Below, piece by piece: positions 16,830 through 23,072 of a stretch of 27,138 nucleotides of DNA. The notes below the pieces were generated by a model. That model saw nothing but the letters and a program-made list of their open reading frames with translations, made no database searches and was not told where the DNA came from. Numbering within the stretch: position 1 is the first letter of the stretch; each line of letters begins with the position of its first letter. Made by a program: the position numbers and the translations under genes. Source of the stretch: Bacillota bacterium (GTDB lineage Bacteria; Bacillota; Clostridia; Oscillospirales; Ethanoligenentaceae); the NCBI GenBank assembly GCA_023391535.1, contig JAEWAU010000076.1, positions 1 to 27,138 of the forward strand, read 5' to 3'.

Positions 16830-17102
16830 GCGCTTTCCTTCCTGCAGCGCCGCAATTCCATCGATGCGGCTATCCGACCATAGAGCCGATTCAATCCGCG
16901 GCAAAAGCTTTCCGCTATGGATTGCGATATGGATTGCGCTGCGGATTTTTTATCCGCCATTTTACGGGCAAGTCATATAAAGATCGGGCGGTGCCGTGCT
17001 GCATCGCTCCGCCCTTGGCGGGAAGACAAAGTATTCCGGAGCGGTTCTGTTTAACTAGTCTGGTTTTTCACGCGCACAATTATGCGCCGTTTTGGGAAAC
17101 CC
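16830..17102. other. Intergenic stretch upstream of iadA
   Basis: No gene seen. A direct repeat ATGGATTGCG occurs at 16917-16926 and 16929-16938. GGGCGG (16986-16991) can pair with CCGCCC (17009-17014), which competes with a second stem CCGCC (17009-17013) / GGCGG (17017-17021). GCGCA-N6-TGCGC lies at 17072-17087. No promoter matching consensus well was found on the minus strand. Confidence 0.4.
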
Positions 17103-17153
17103 TGCCCGCAGGCGTCGTTTGCCCGCAGGCGTCGTTTGCCTGCAGGCGCTGCT
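17103..17153. repeat. Three tandem 17-bp repeats
   Basis: Units at 17103-17119 and 17120-17136 are identical (TGCCCGCAGGCGTCGTT). The third (17137-17153, TGCCTGCAGGCGCTGCT) has diverged. They lie next to the terminator of the CHAP gene, outside any gene. Confidence 0.8.
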
Positions 17154-17169
17154 TTCCGCAAAAGGGCGC

Positions 17170-17212
17170 AAAAAACCGGATGCCCGCCGTTTTGGAGGGC
17201 ATCCGGTTTTTT
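17170..17212. terminator. Rho-independent terminator of the CHAP gene
   Basis: AAAAAACCGGATGCCC (17170-17185) pairs with GGGCATCCGGTTTTTT (17197-17212) around an 11-base loop, 27 bases after the CHAP stop, with a T-tract on both strands. Confidence 0.92.
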
Positions 17213-17239
17213 TGCCGGGGTAAATCGCGCCGCGCGCGG

Positions 17240-18172
17240 TTACGAAACGTAGATATACTCGATCAGGGAGCCGCTGGAACGCCAGCGGAATTCCTGCCAC
17301 GAGGCGGTTTTCTGCACCGGGCGCTTCGCCCGGCCCCAGTTATCTTCGGAAAACACCACCGATTTCGGCGTGCCGTCGGAGTAATGCGAAACGGATTCCA
17401 CGTACACCACATGCCCGTCTCCGCCGCCTCCGTGGGAAAAAACCGCCACGGAGTTGGAGCGCACGGCCTCGGGGTCGCGCACGATGCGCACGGCTTCGGT
17501 GGGCACCACGCGGGAAAGCCAATAGCGGGCCGAACGGCCGGAATCCGTATCGAACTCCAGCGCGACACCGGTGACAGCCTTGACGCGCCCCCACACATAC
17601 CAGACGCACTGGGGGTCTTCGAACGGATCGCCCTCGTAATCGCCCGCCAGCGCGGGAACGTCCTTTACGGCCGGAGCAGCAGCCTGTTCCGCCGTTTGCG
17701 AGGACGCGCTCTGCCTGAACGCTTTCGAAGCGGACGACGCTTTCGAAGCGGTCGGCGCCTGCGCACTGCCCGAAGCCGGTTTGGACGAAGCGGACGAAGC
17801 GGCGCTGCCCGTCGTTTCTACGGCCTGCATCGCCTCGTTCCGGGCAGGCGCCGCTTCCACCGTGAACGCCTCGTGCGGCGCGGGCCTGCCCTGCTCCACG
17901 GTGTCGGAAGCCGTTACGCCGCCTCCCAGCAAAACGCCCCACGAGAGCATGGCCACAAGAACCGTTTGCGCCACCGGGCGCATACCGCGCCGGCGCGCCG
18001 AAGCAAAACGCAGCTTCGCCGCCGCGCAGCGGAGCTTCCATGCGGCGCGGGTGCCGTCCCAATGTGCCGCGCGCCCAAGCGCCGCCTCACAGGCGGCGCG
18101 GAGCCGAACCCCTATTTTCAAGGCCGCTTCCGCGGGAAGCGGCCTGCGTATCGTTGGCTGATCTTCGTTCAT
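17240..18172 (-). CDS. Membrane-anchored CHAP-domain cell-wall hydrolase
   Basis: Predicted cell-envelope amidase/endopeptidase of 310 residues. A basic N-terminal region (1-65, with RFASARRRG) is cytoplasmic. One hydrophobic segment follows (about 66-88, PVAQTVLVAMLSWGVLLGGGV), then a long Ala/Ser-rich linker (about 90-170) that probably spans the wall. The CHAP domain (about 175-310) has C189 in DPQCVWYVWGRV, H254 in GDGHVVYVESV and the N278 region FSEDNWG as the expected catalytic Cys-His-polar set. CHAP enzymes cleave peptidoglycan peptides, so a role in wall remodelling or division is likely. The ATG at 18172 follows CGAGGTGAG at six bases. Single gene with its own promoter, three GTTAC boxes and a strong terminator. 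Confidence 0.85.
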   Translation of the reverse strand: MNEDQPTIRRPLPAEAALKIGVRLRAACEAALGRAAHWDGTRAAWKLRCAAAKLRFASARRRGMRPVAQTVLVAMLSWGVLLGGGVTASDTVEQGRPAPHEAFTVEAAPARNEAMQAVETTGSAASSASSKPASGSAQAPTASKASSASKAFRQSASSQTAEQAAAPAVKDVPALAGDYEGDPFEDPQCVWYVWGRVKAVTGVALEFDTDSGRSARYWLSRVVPTEAVRIVRDPEAVRSNSVAVFSHGGGGDGHVVYVESVSHYSDGTPKSVVFSEDNWGRAKRPVQKTASWQEFRWRSSGSLIEYIYVS

Positions 18173-18197
18173 CCGAAACTCACCTCGTGTAATAGTT

Positions 18198-18252
18198 GTT
18201 ACAAAAAGGTTACAATGGTTACTATTATAAAACAGATGAACGAATATTACAA
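18198..18252 (-). promoter_or_regulatory. Promoter of the CHAP gene with three GTTAC boxes
   Basis: Minus strand: -35 TTGTAA (18247-18252), 17-base spacer, -10 TATAAT (18224-18229). GTTAC on the plus strand at 18198-18202, 18209-18213 and 18218-18222 (11 and 9 bases apart) lies in the first transcribed bases and may be an operator. Confidence 0.75.
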
Positions 18253-18322
18253 GAGGGGCCGGCTCAATTTCCAATTATTTTTGTGGATTGTGCAAATTGG
18301 AAAAGCGCGGGCCTTCGGGCAT

Positions 18323-19186
18323 TCAGCGCTTCTCCTCCTCGAACAGGGCTTTGTAGCTTTCCAGCAGGTCCTGCTGGTCGCGTCCCAGCTCCGGGTATTC
18401 GAGTCCCAGCGATTGGAACGTTTTGGCGATAACCTCCGAGATCACCAGGCGGGAATACCACTTTTTATCCGAAGGGATCACGTACCACGGCGCCTGTTTG
18501 GTGGCGGTGCGGTTGATCGCCTCCTCATAGGCCTTCTGGTAGTCGTCCCAGAAGCGGCGCTCCTTGACGTCGGCCTCCGAAAATTTCCAATTCTTGGACT
18601 TGTCGTCCAAGCGTGCCAGCAGACGCTCCTTCTGCTCGTCCTTGGAGATGTTCAGAAAAAACTTGACCGGAATGATGCCGTTTTCGGTCAGGTACCGCTC
18701 GAAATCCACGATCTGGCCGTAACGCTTATCCCAGATATGGTCGGTGAGCTTTTGCGGGATGTGCTCGCCGCCGATGAGGTTGTGCACCCGCACCACAAGC
18801 ACTTCCTCGTAATAGGAACGGTTGAAAATGCCGATTTTGCCGCGCTCGGGCAGGCAGCGCGAGGTGCGCCAGAGGTAATCGTGCCTCAGCTCCTCGGCGG
18901 AAGGCTGCTTGAAGCTGTAAACTTCCGTGCCCTGCGGGTTGAGTCCGCTCATCACGTGGCTCACGGCGCTGTCCTTGCCGGCCGCGTCCATGGCCTGAAA
19001 GATGATGAGCAGCGCGTACTCGGCGGAGGCGTACAGGCGCCCCTGCTGCTCCACCATGGTTTTGAGGTTTTCCTCAAAGTGCGGCGCGGCGTCCTCCTTG
19101 GAGGAAAAGCGGCCGGTATCCGCGGTCGGTTCGTCGCGCAGGCGCAATTTGCGCTCCCCGTCGAAACAGTATTTGCCGATATCCAT
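18323..19186 (-). CDS. ppk2: Polyphosphate kinase 2 family phosphotransferase
   Basis: Cytoplasmic P-loop kinase of 287 residues that moves phosphate between polyphosphate and nucleotides. The Walker A-type motif is QAMDAAGKDS (64-73). SHVMSGLNPQGTEVYSFKQPS, DYLWRTSRCLPERGKIGIFNRSYYEEVLVVRVH (about 103-135) and NWKFSEADVKERRFWDDYQKAYE (about 199-221) are the blocks of the PPK2 subgroup with polyphosphate:AMP/ADP activity (class III-like). That class can regenerate ADP and ATP from AMP and polyphosphate; direction and nucleotide are inferred. The start at 19186 (MDIGKY) was preferred over an in-frame ATG at 19198 because GGAAAGGA abuts the latter. An 11-bp hairpin sits in the leader. No ppk1 or exopolyphosphatase is in the window. 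Confidence 0.92.
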   Translation of the reverse strand: MDIGKYCFDGERKLRLRDEPTADTGRFSSKEDAAPHFEENLKTMVEQQGRLYASAEYALLIIFQAMDAAGKDSAVSHVMSGLNPQGTEVYSFKQPSAEELRHDYLWRTSRCLPERGKIGIFNRSYYEEVLVVRVHNLIGGEHIPQKLTDHIWDKRYGQIVDFERYLTENGIIPVKFFLNISKDEQKERLLARLDDKSKNWKFSEADVKERRFWDDYQKAYEEAINRTATKQAPWYVIPSDKKWYSRLVISEVIAKTFQSLGLEYPELGRDQQDLLESYKALFEEEKR

Positions 19187-19211
19187 TGTATTTCTCATCC
19201 TTTCCGTTCCG

Positions 19212-19240
19212 GGCCGAATATCCGCTTCAGATATTCGGCC
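19212..19240. promoter_or_regulatory. Inverted repeat upstream of ppk2
   Basis: GGCCGAATATC (19212-19222) and GATATTCGGCC (19230-19240) form a perfect 11-bp stem with a seven-base loop, 26 bases before the ppk2 start. A possible minus-strand -10 (TATAGT) lies just upstream. It may be an operator or leader hairpin. The rest of this gap, up to the C/G-rich repeats at 19358, holds nothing recognised. Confidence 0.45.
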
Positions 19241-19357
19241 AACTATAGGCAAAATCCGCGTCAAAAGCATGGGCCGCGTTTTGATGCGGATTCCGATCCG
19301 CAATTTTATCTAAGATCCATCGAAAGCGCCGTCCTCTATTTTCCCCGCGCAGGCCGC

Positions 19358-19419
19358 TTTTTTCCCCTGCGGGGGGATTTTCCCCTGCGGAGGGGAACTT
19401 TCCCCTGAGGGGGGGGGAA
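19358..19419. repeat. Three tandem C/G hairpin units
   Basis: TTCCCCTG-core units begin at 19364, 19382 and 19402 (counting from CCCCTG), each followed by a G-run that can fold back on the C-run. The middle unit forms TTCCCCT-gcgg-AGGGGAA (19380-19397). A run of nine G ends the block. It lies directly before the promoter of the phosphoesterase gene. Confidence 0.7.
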
Positions 19420-19423
19420 CGGT

Positions 19424-19452
19424 TTGAAATTACGGGCGCGGTACGGTATACT
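19424..19452 (+). promoter_or_regulatory. Promoter of the YfcE-type gene
   Basis: -35 TTGAAA (19424-19429), 17-base spacer, -10 TATACT (19447-19452). The leader is about 95 bases. Confidence 0.8.
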
Positions 19453-19554
19453 ATAATTCCATTCGGAAATTCCACTCGAGATGAAAAGAGGCTGTGCTTC
19501 GTTTGCGCCCGGGCCCGGGCAACCGCACTCCGCCATGGAAAGAAGGAAAAACCT

Positions 19555-20100
19555 GTGAAGCTGTTTTTGTTCTCGGATATTCACGGCTCCGCCTATTACC
19601 TGGAGCAGGCGCTCGCCCGCTTTGCGCAGGAAAAGGCCGACGCCATGCTGCTTTTGGGGGATGCGCTGTACCACGGCGCACGCAACCCGCTGCCCCGGGG
19701 CTACGACCCAAAGGAGACGGCCGCCCTGCTCAACGCCCAGGCCGCGCGCATCACGGCGGTGCGCGGAAACTGCGACAGCGAGGTGGACCAAATGGTGCTG
19801 AACTTCCCGCTCTCCTCCGATTATTCGGTGGCGTTCTGCGAGGGGCGCCGGTTCTTCCTCACCCACGGCCATCTGTTTTGCGACAGCCACATGCCCCCGC
19901 TGTGCGAGGGCGACGTGTTCCTCTACGGCCACACGCACGTTCCGCGCGCCGAGCGCGCGGGCGGCGTCTATTTCGTCAACCCCGGCTCGGTGTCGCTCCC
20001 CAAGGAAGGTTCGGCGCACTCCTACGGGATCTACGAAAACGGCGTGTTTACACTGAAGGATCTGGAAGGGAACGCTTACCGCACGCTCTCCCTTATTTAA
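19555..20100 (+). CDS. yfcE: YfcE/MJ0936-type metallophosphodiesterase
   Basis: Small calcineurin-like phosphoesterase of 181 residues, cytoplasmic, hydrolysing simple phosphodiesters in vitro; the cell substrate of the family is unclear. Two-metal site motifs are all present: D8 and H10 (SDIHGS), D36 (LLGDALYHG), N72 (VRGNCDSE), H104/H106 (LTHGHL) and H126/H128 (YGHTHVP), followed by NPGSVSLPKEG. The pattern YHGARNPLPRGYDPKE is characteristic of YfcE itself. The start is GTG 19555 with AGAAGGA upstream; it gives the standard opening MKLFLFSDIHG. Transcribed alone from a good promoter. Confidence 0.93.
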   Translation: MKLFLFSDIHGSAYYLEQALARFAQEKADAMLLLGDALYHGARNPLPRGYDPKETAALLNAQAARITAVRGNCDSEVDQMVLNFPLSSDYSVAFCEGRRFFLTHGHLFCDSHMPPLCEGDVFLYGHTHVPRAERAGGVYFVNPGSVSLPKEGSAHSYGIYENGVFTLKDLEGNAYRTLSLI

Positions 20101-20106
20101 CTCGCA

Positions 20107-20170
20107 TACCGGAAAACGCCCGCCGGAACTTTGGCTGGGCGCTGCCTCAACGGGCGGCGTCCGGTTTTTC
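20107..20170 (+). terminator. Possible terminator overlapping the hydrogenase 3' end
   Basis: ACCGGAAAACGCC (from about 20108) can pair, with a bulge, with GGCGTCCGGT (20157-20166), followed by a five-base T-run. The right arm lies inside the last codons of the convergent hydrogenase gene. Confidence 0.45.
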
Positions 20171-21436
20171 GGCGGGTGTTTTGGGCGCAAACGAGCGCGT
20201 GAAGGTATTGTCGCGGTCGAGCAAACTCTCGATGGTGTCGAAGCCGAGGCGGTGGAGCGTATCCATCACATAGGGGTTATCGGCCGGGGTGGCGAAACGG
20301 GCCGCGGCGCCGTAGGCGTTGACATGCTCGCGCGCCTCCTCCTTTGGGATGAGCGATTTCGGGCCGCCCACGCAGCCGCCCACACAGCCCATGCCCTCGA
20401 TGAAGTTGGCGTCGCATTCGCCCGCGGCCAGGCGCTTCAGCAGTTCCTTGCAGGCGATGATGCCGTCGGCCTGCCGCGCCTTGAGCGGGATGGTGCGGCC
20501 GGGGCGCAGACGGTCGAGCGTGCTCTGCACCGCCTCGCTCACGCCCGAGGTGCGCGCGTAGATGCGCCCCGCCGTGGAGGATTGGTCGCTCCGGTCCTCC
20601 GGCAGCGCCGCGGGGTCTACGGAAAGTTCCGCGAACAGCGCATCCACCTCCTGGAACGTGAGCACGTAATCCACGGCGTCGGCAATATCCTGCTCGCGCG
20701 CCTCGGCCTTTTTGGCCACGCAGGGGCCGATAAACACCGTTACGGCCTCCGGATGGATACGTTTGATGGAGCGCCCGCAGGCCACCATGGGCGAAACCGA
20801 GGGCGGCACGTGGGGAATGAGCTGCGCGTAGCTTTTTTTGATGAGCGCCACCCACATGGGGCAGCAGCAGCTCGTAAGCAGAAAATCGCGGTCGGTGTGG
20901 ATGGTGCGGTCGAATTCCAGCGCCTCTTTCAGCGTGAGAAGATCGGCGAACAGCGCCACCTCGATCATTCCGTAAAAGCCGAGCTTCTTGAACGCGCTGC
21001 GCAGGCGTCCGGAAGTGACCTCCGGGCTGAACTGCCCCGAAAATGCCGGTGCGATCATGGCGTAAACGGGGATTTTCTGCTCGTGCAGCAGTTCCACCAG
21101 CGGCACGGTATCCGTGCGCCCGGCGATGGCGTGCGCTTCGCACGCCTCGATGCAGCGCCCGCAGCCCGTGCAGTCCCCCGTGATGACGAGCCTGCCGTTT
21201 TCGTCGCGCCGGATGGCGTCGAACAGGCAGCTCACCTCGCAGGCCGCGCGTTCCCCGGGGCCGCAGGCGCACTCCGCGCGCTGCACCACGGGCGGCTGCC
21301 CTTTGGGGTTGAGCAGCCCTTCGAGCAGCTTTTGTTCCGGAGCTCCCGCCGTTTCGCGGATTTTTCCCGCCTCTTCGTCCAGTTTGCCGTGCAGGGCCGC
21401 GTCGGTGAGCCTGCGCTGCATCTCCTCGTAATCCAT
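20147..21436 (-). CDS. Iron-only hydrogenase-like protein, group-B-like
   Basis: Cytoplasmic iron-sulphur protein of 429 residues. The N-terminal part binds two likely [4Fe-4S] clusters: C56, C58, C66, C70 (ECACGPGERAACEVSC) and C89, C92, C95, C99 (CTGCGRCIEACE). The H-cluster domain follows, with L1 TSCCCPMW (188-195), L2 GPCVAKKAE (237-245) and L3 EGMGCVGGCVGG (347-358). The extra cysteine and Met in L1, with the cluster arrangement, resemble monomeric group B enzymes such as the third Clostridium pasteurianum hydrogenase (recalled, not searched). A ferredoxin-linked redox or sensing role is possible; no hydEFG maturases or partner subunits are nearby. ATG 21436 follows GAGGTCC at seven bases. 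C-terminal tail (about 410-429) is unconserved. Confidence 0.88.
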   Translation of the reverse strand: MDYEEMQRRLTDAALHGKLDEEAGKIRETAGAPEQKLLEGLLNPKGQPPVVQRAECACGPGERAACEVSCLFDAIRRDENGRLVITGDCTGCGRCIEACEAHAIAGRTDTVPLVELLHEQKIPVYAMIAPAFSGQFSPEVTSGRLRSAFKKLGFYGMIEVALFADLLTLKEALEFDRTIHTDRDFLLTSCCCPMWVALIKKSYAQLIPHVPPSVSPMVACGRSIKRIHPEAVTVFIGPCVAKKAEAREQDIADAVDYVLTFQEVDALFAELSVDPAALPEDRSDQSSTAGRIYARTSGVSEAVQSTLDRLRPGRTIPLKARQADGIIACKELLKRLAAGECDANFIEGMGCVGGCVGGPKSLIPKEEAREHVNAYGAAARFATPADNPYVMDTLHRLGFDTIESLLDRDNTFTRSFAPKTPAEKPDAAR

Positions 21437-21471
21437 CGTGAAAGGACCTCACTTTTTCAGCGGCATTTCAG

Positions 21472-21545
21472 AAAAAACGGGTCCTTGCCAAAGCGTTTCG
21501 TCGGGCCGAAGCACGCGGGCCGAAACGCGGGTTTTCCCGTTTTTT
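21472..21545 (-). terminator. Nested stem-loop terminator after the fusion gene
   Basis: Outer stem AAAAAACGGG (21472-21481) with CCCGTTTTTT (21536-21545); inner stem GCGTTTCG (21493-21500) with CGAAACGC (21521-21528). On the minus strand it follows the fusion gene stop and ends in a T-tract just before the hydrogenase ribosome site. Confidence 0.6.
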
Positions 21546-21580
21546 TTCGGAAATCGCCGCAGTCTTGTGTAAAAAACGTG

Positions 21581-22945
21581 TCACAGCCGCTTGGCAAAAT
21601 AGCAAAACCGCGTTTGGGTTTCGAAGCCCGCGCTTTCGTAGAGCGCGATGGCGGCGCGGTTGCGCTCGTCCACCTCCAGCGTTGCGCTGCGGCTGTTCTC
21701 AAAAATATGCCCGAGCACGAAATCGAGAATCTCGCGCCCGTAGCCGCGCCGCCGGCAGCCCGGCGCCACCGCCAGCCCGAAAATCGAGCCGGTTTCCTCG
21801 TCGGCCACGCCCACCTTGCCCACGGGGCGGCCGTCCTGCTGCGCAATGTAGATATCCCCGTGCAGGCCCTCCTCGTAAAACCCGTTCGCCTGCTCGGGCG
21901 GAAGGCCGAAACAGAGCATGTCGAGGTAGGCCAGCTCCTTGGCGTCGCGCAGCGAAGCCTTGCGGAACATAAGCGCGTATTCCCCGGCCGGTTCCCAGCC
22001 GTCGCTTTCGCAGCGCATCATCAGTTCCGTGCGCTCCGGCGCATAGCCGCAGCTGCATGCGAACGCCGCGCCGGAAGGCTCCCCGCAATCGGCCGCGAGC
22101 ACGAGTTTTTCCGCGCCGCGCCGTCCGGCCTCCCGCTCCGCCGCGCCCAGCAGCGTGCGGAAAATGCCGCGCCGGCGGAAATCCGGCGCCACCATGCCCG
22201 ATGCCTCCAGTTCCGGCGCGTTTTTAGAATACCCGAACAGCCCGAGATAACCCGCCAGGAATCCGTTTTCGAAATAAAACAGATCGTTGCTTTCGGAGGC
22301 GTCGCGTCGCTCGAGCATGGCCCAGTTGAGCATGATGTGCACGCGCCCGCCCTCGCCGCAAAGCTCCTCCAGGTCGCGGATGGCGTCGAGCCGCGTCTGG
22401 CGCAGCCCATGGGCGCGCACGCAGCGCCGCGCCACCTGCTCCGCCTCGCGGCGGCGGCATTCCGCGGCCAGCCGCACGTAACGGGCGGCGTTTTGCAGGT
22501 TGCTTTCGCGCTCCTCTTCGGTAAGGGCGCGCTTCTCGCGCGCCGGGCTGCCCATGAAGAGCGTGCCGTCCGGCAGCACCGCGCGCGGCGGAACAAGCGC
22601 CCCGGCCGCCACGAGGCACCCTTTGCCCACCCGCGCGCCGTCGAGCACCACGGCCCCCATGCCGATGAGCGAGCCGTCGCCCACGGTGCAGCTGTGCAGC
22701 ACCGCGTTATGCCCCACCGTGACGTTTTCCCCCAGCCTCAGCGGCAGATCCTCCGTGCAGTGCAGGGTGCAGTTATCCTGCACGTTGGAGTTTCTGCCCA
22801 CCTCAATGGGCGCCACGTCGCCGCGCAGCACCGCGCCCGGCCACACATTCGCGCCCCCGCGCAAAACGACGTTGCCCGAAACATGCGCCCCGCGCGCGAG
22901 ATAGACGCCTTTTTCCAGCACGGGAGCCTCTTTTTCCGGTTGCAT
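21581..22945 (-). CDS. Gamma-carbonic-anhydrase-like domain fused to two GNAT acetyltransferase domains
   Basis: One uninterrupted frame of 454 residues. Residues 1-165 form a left-handed beta-helix of the gamma carbonic anhydrase/PaaY-YrdA type, with all three zinc histidines (H62 in TLHC, H79 and H84 in VGHNAVLHS) and the tail LTEEERESNLQNAARYVRLAAECRR that normally ends this family. Residues about 180-310 form a GNAT domain (NWAML, GMVAPDFRRRGIFRTLL) and about 325-454 a second one (LAVAPGCRRRGYGREIL, NRAAIALYESAGF), together resembling stand-alone double-GNAT proteins. The GNAT substrate is unknown. ATG 22945 follows GGAGGGG at six bases. A GTG at 22420 could in principle restart the GNAT half, but its ribosome site is poor. 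The leader is structured. Confidence 0.85.
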   Translation of the reverse strand: MQPEKEAPVLEKGVYLARGAHVSGNVVLRGGANVWPGAVLRGDVAPIEVGRNSNVQDNCTLHCTEDLPLRLGENVTVGHNAVLHSCTVGDGSLIGMGAVVLDGARVGKGCLVAAGALVPPRAVLPDGTLFMGSPAREKRALTEEERESNLQNAARYVRLAAECRRREAEQVARRCVRAHGLRQTRLDAIRDLEELCGEGGRVHIMLNWAMLERRDASESNDLFYFENGFLAGYLGLFGYSKNAPELEASGMVAPDFRRRGIFRTLLGAAEREAGRRGAEKLVLAADCGEPSGAAFACSCGYAPERTELMMRCESDGWEPAGEYALMFRKASLRDAKELAYLDMLCFGLPPEQANGFYEEGLHGDIYIAQQDGRPVGKVGVADEETGSIFGLAVAPGCRRRGYGREILDFVLGHIFENSRSATLEVDERNRAAIALYESAGFETQTRFCYFAKRL

Positions 22946-22968
22946 GTTTTTCCCCTCCAACCTTTTGG

Positions 22969-23008
22969 GGCCGTTCCCGTCCCCGCTTAAACGGGGTGCA
23001 GAACGGCC
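22969..23008 (-). promoter_or_regulatory. Nested hairpin in the leader of the fusion gene
   Basis: GGCCGTT (22969-22975) pairs with AACGGCC (23002-23008), enclosing CCCCG (22981-22985) with CGGGG (22992-22996). It lies between the upstream terminator and the ribosome site GGAGGGG and could control translation. Confidence 0.45.
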
Positions 23009-23014
23009 GACATT

Positions 23015-23052
23015 CAAAAAAGGGACGCCTTTTCCAACGCAGGGCGCCCCTT
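23015..23052 (-). terminator. Rho-independent terminator of the rlmB operon
   Basis: On the minus strand AAGGGGCGCC (23052-23043) pairs with GGCGTCCCTT (23029-23020), with one G-U pair, followed by six T. It stands about 20 bases after the pseudo-ATPase stop. Confidence 0.8.
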
Positions 23053-23072
23053 CGCAGCAAAACACGGGCCGG

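Noticed and set aside
17103..17153. CRISPR array
   Set aside because: Repeats are directly adjacent with no spacers and only three copies.
20252..22990. Plus-strand open frame of 912 codons across the hydrogenase and fusion genes
   Set aside because: Antisense to two recognisable genes and spans their terminator; no protein family resemblance.
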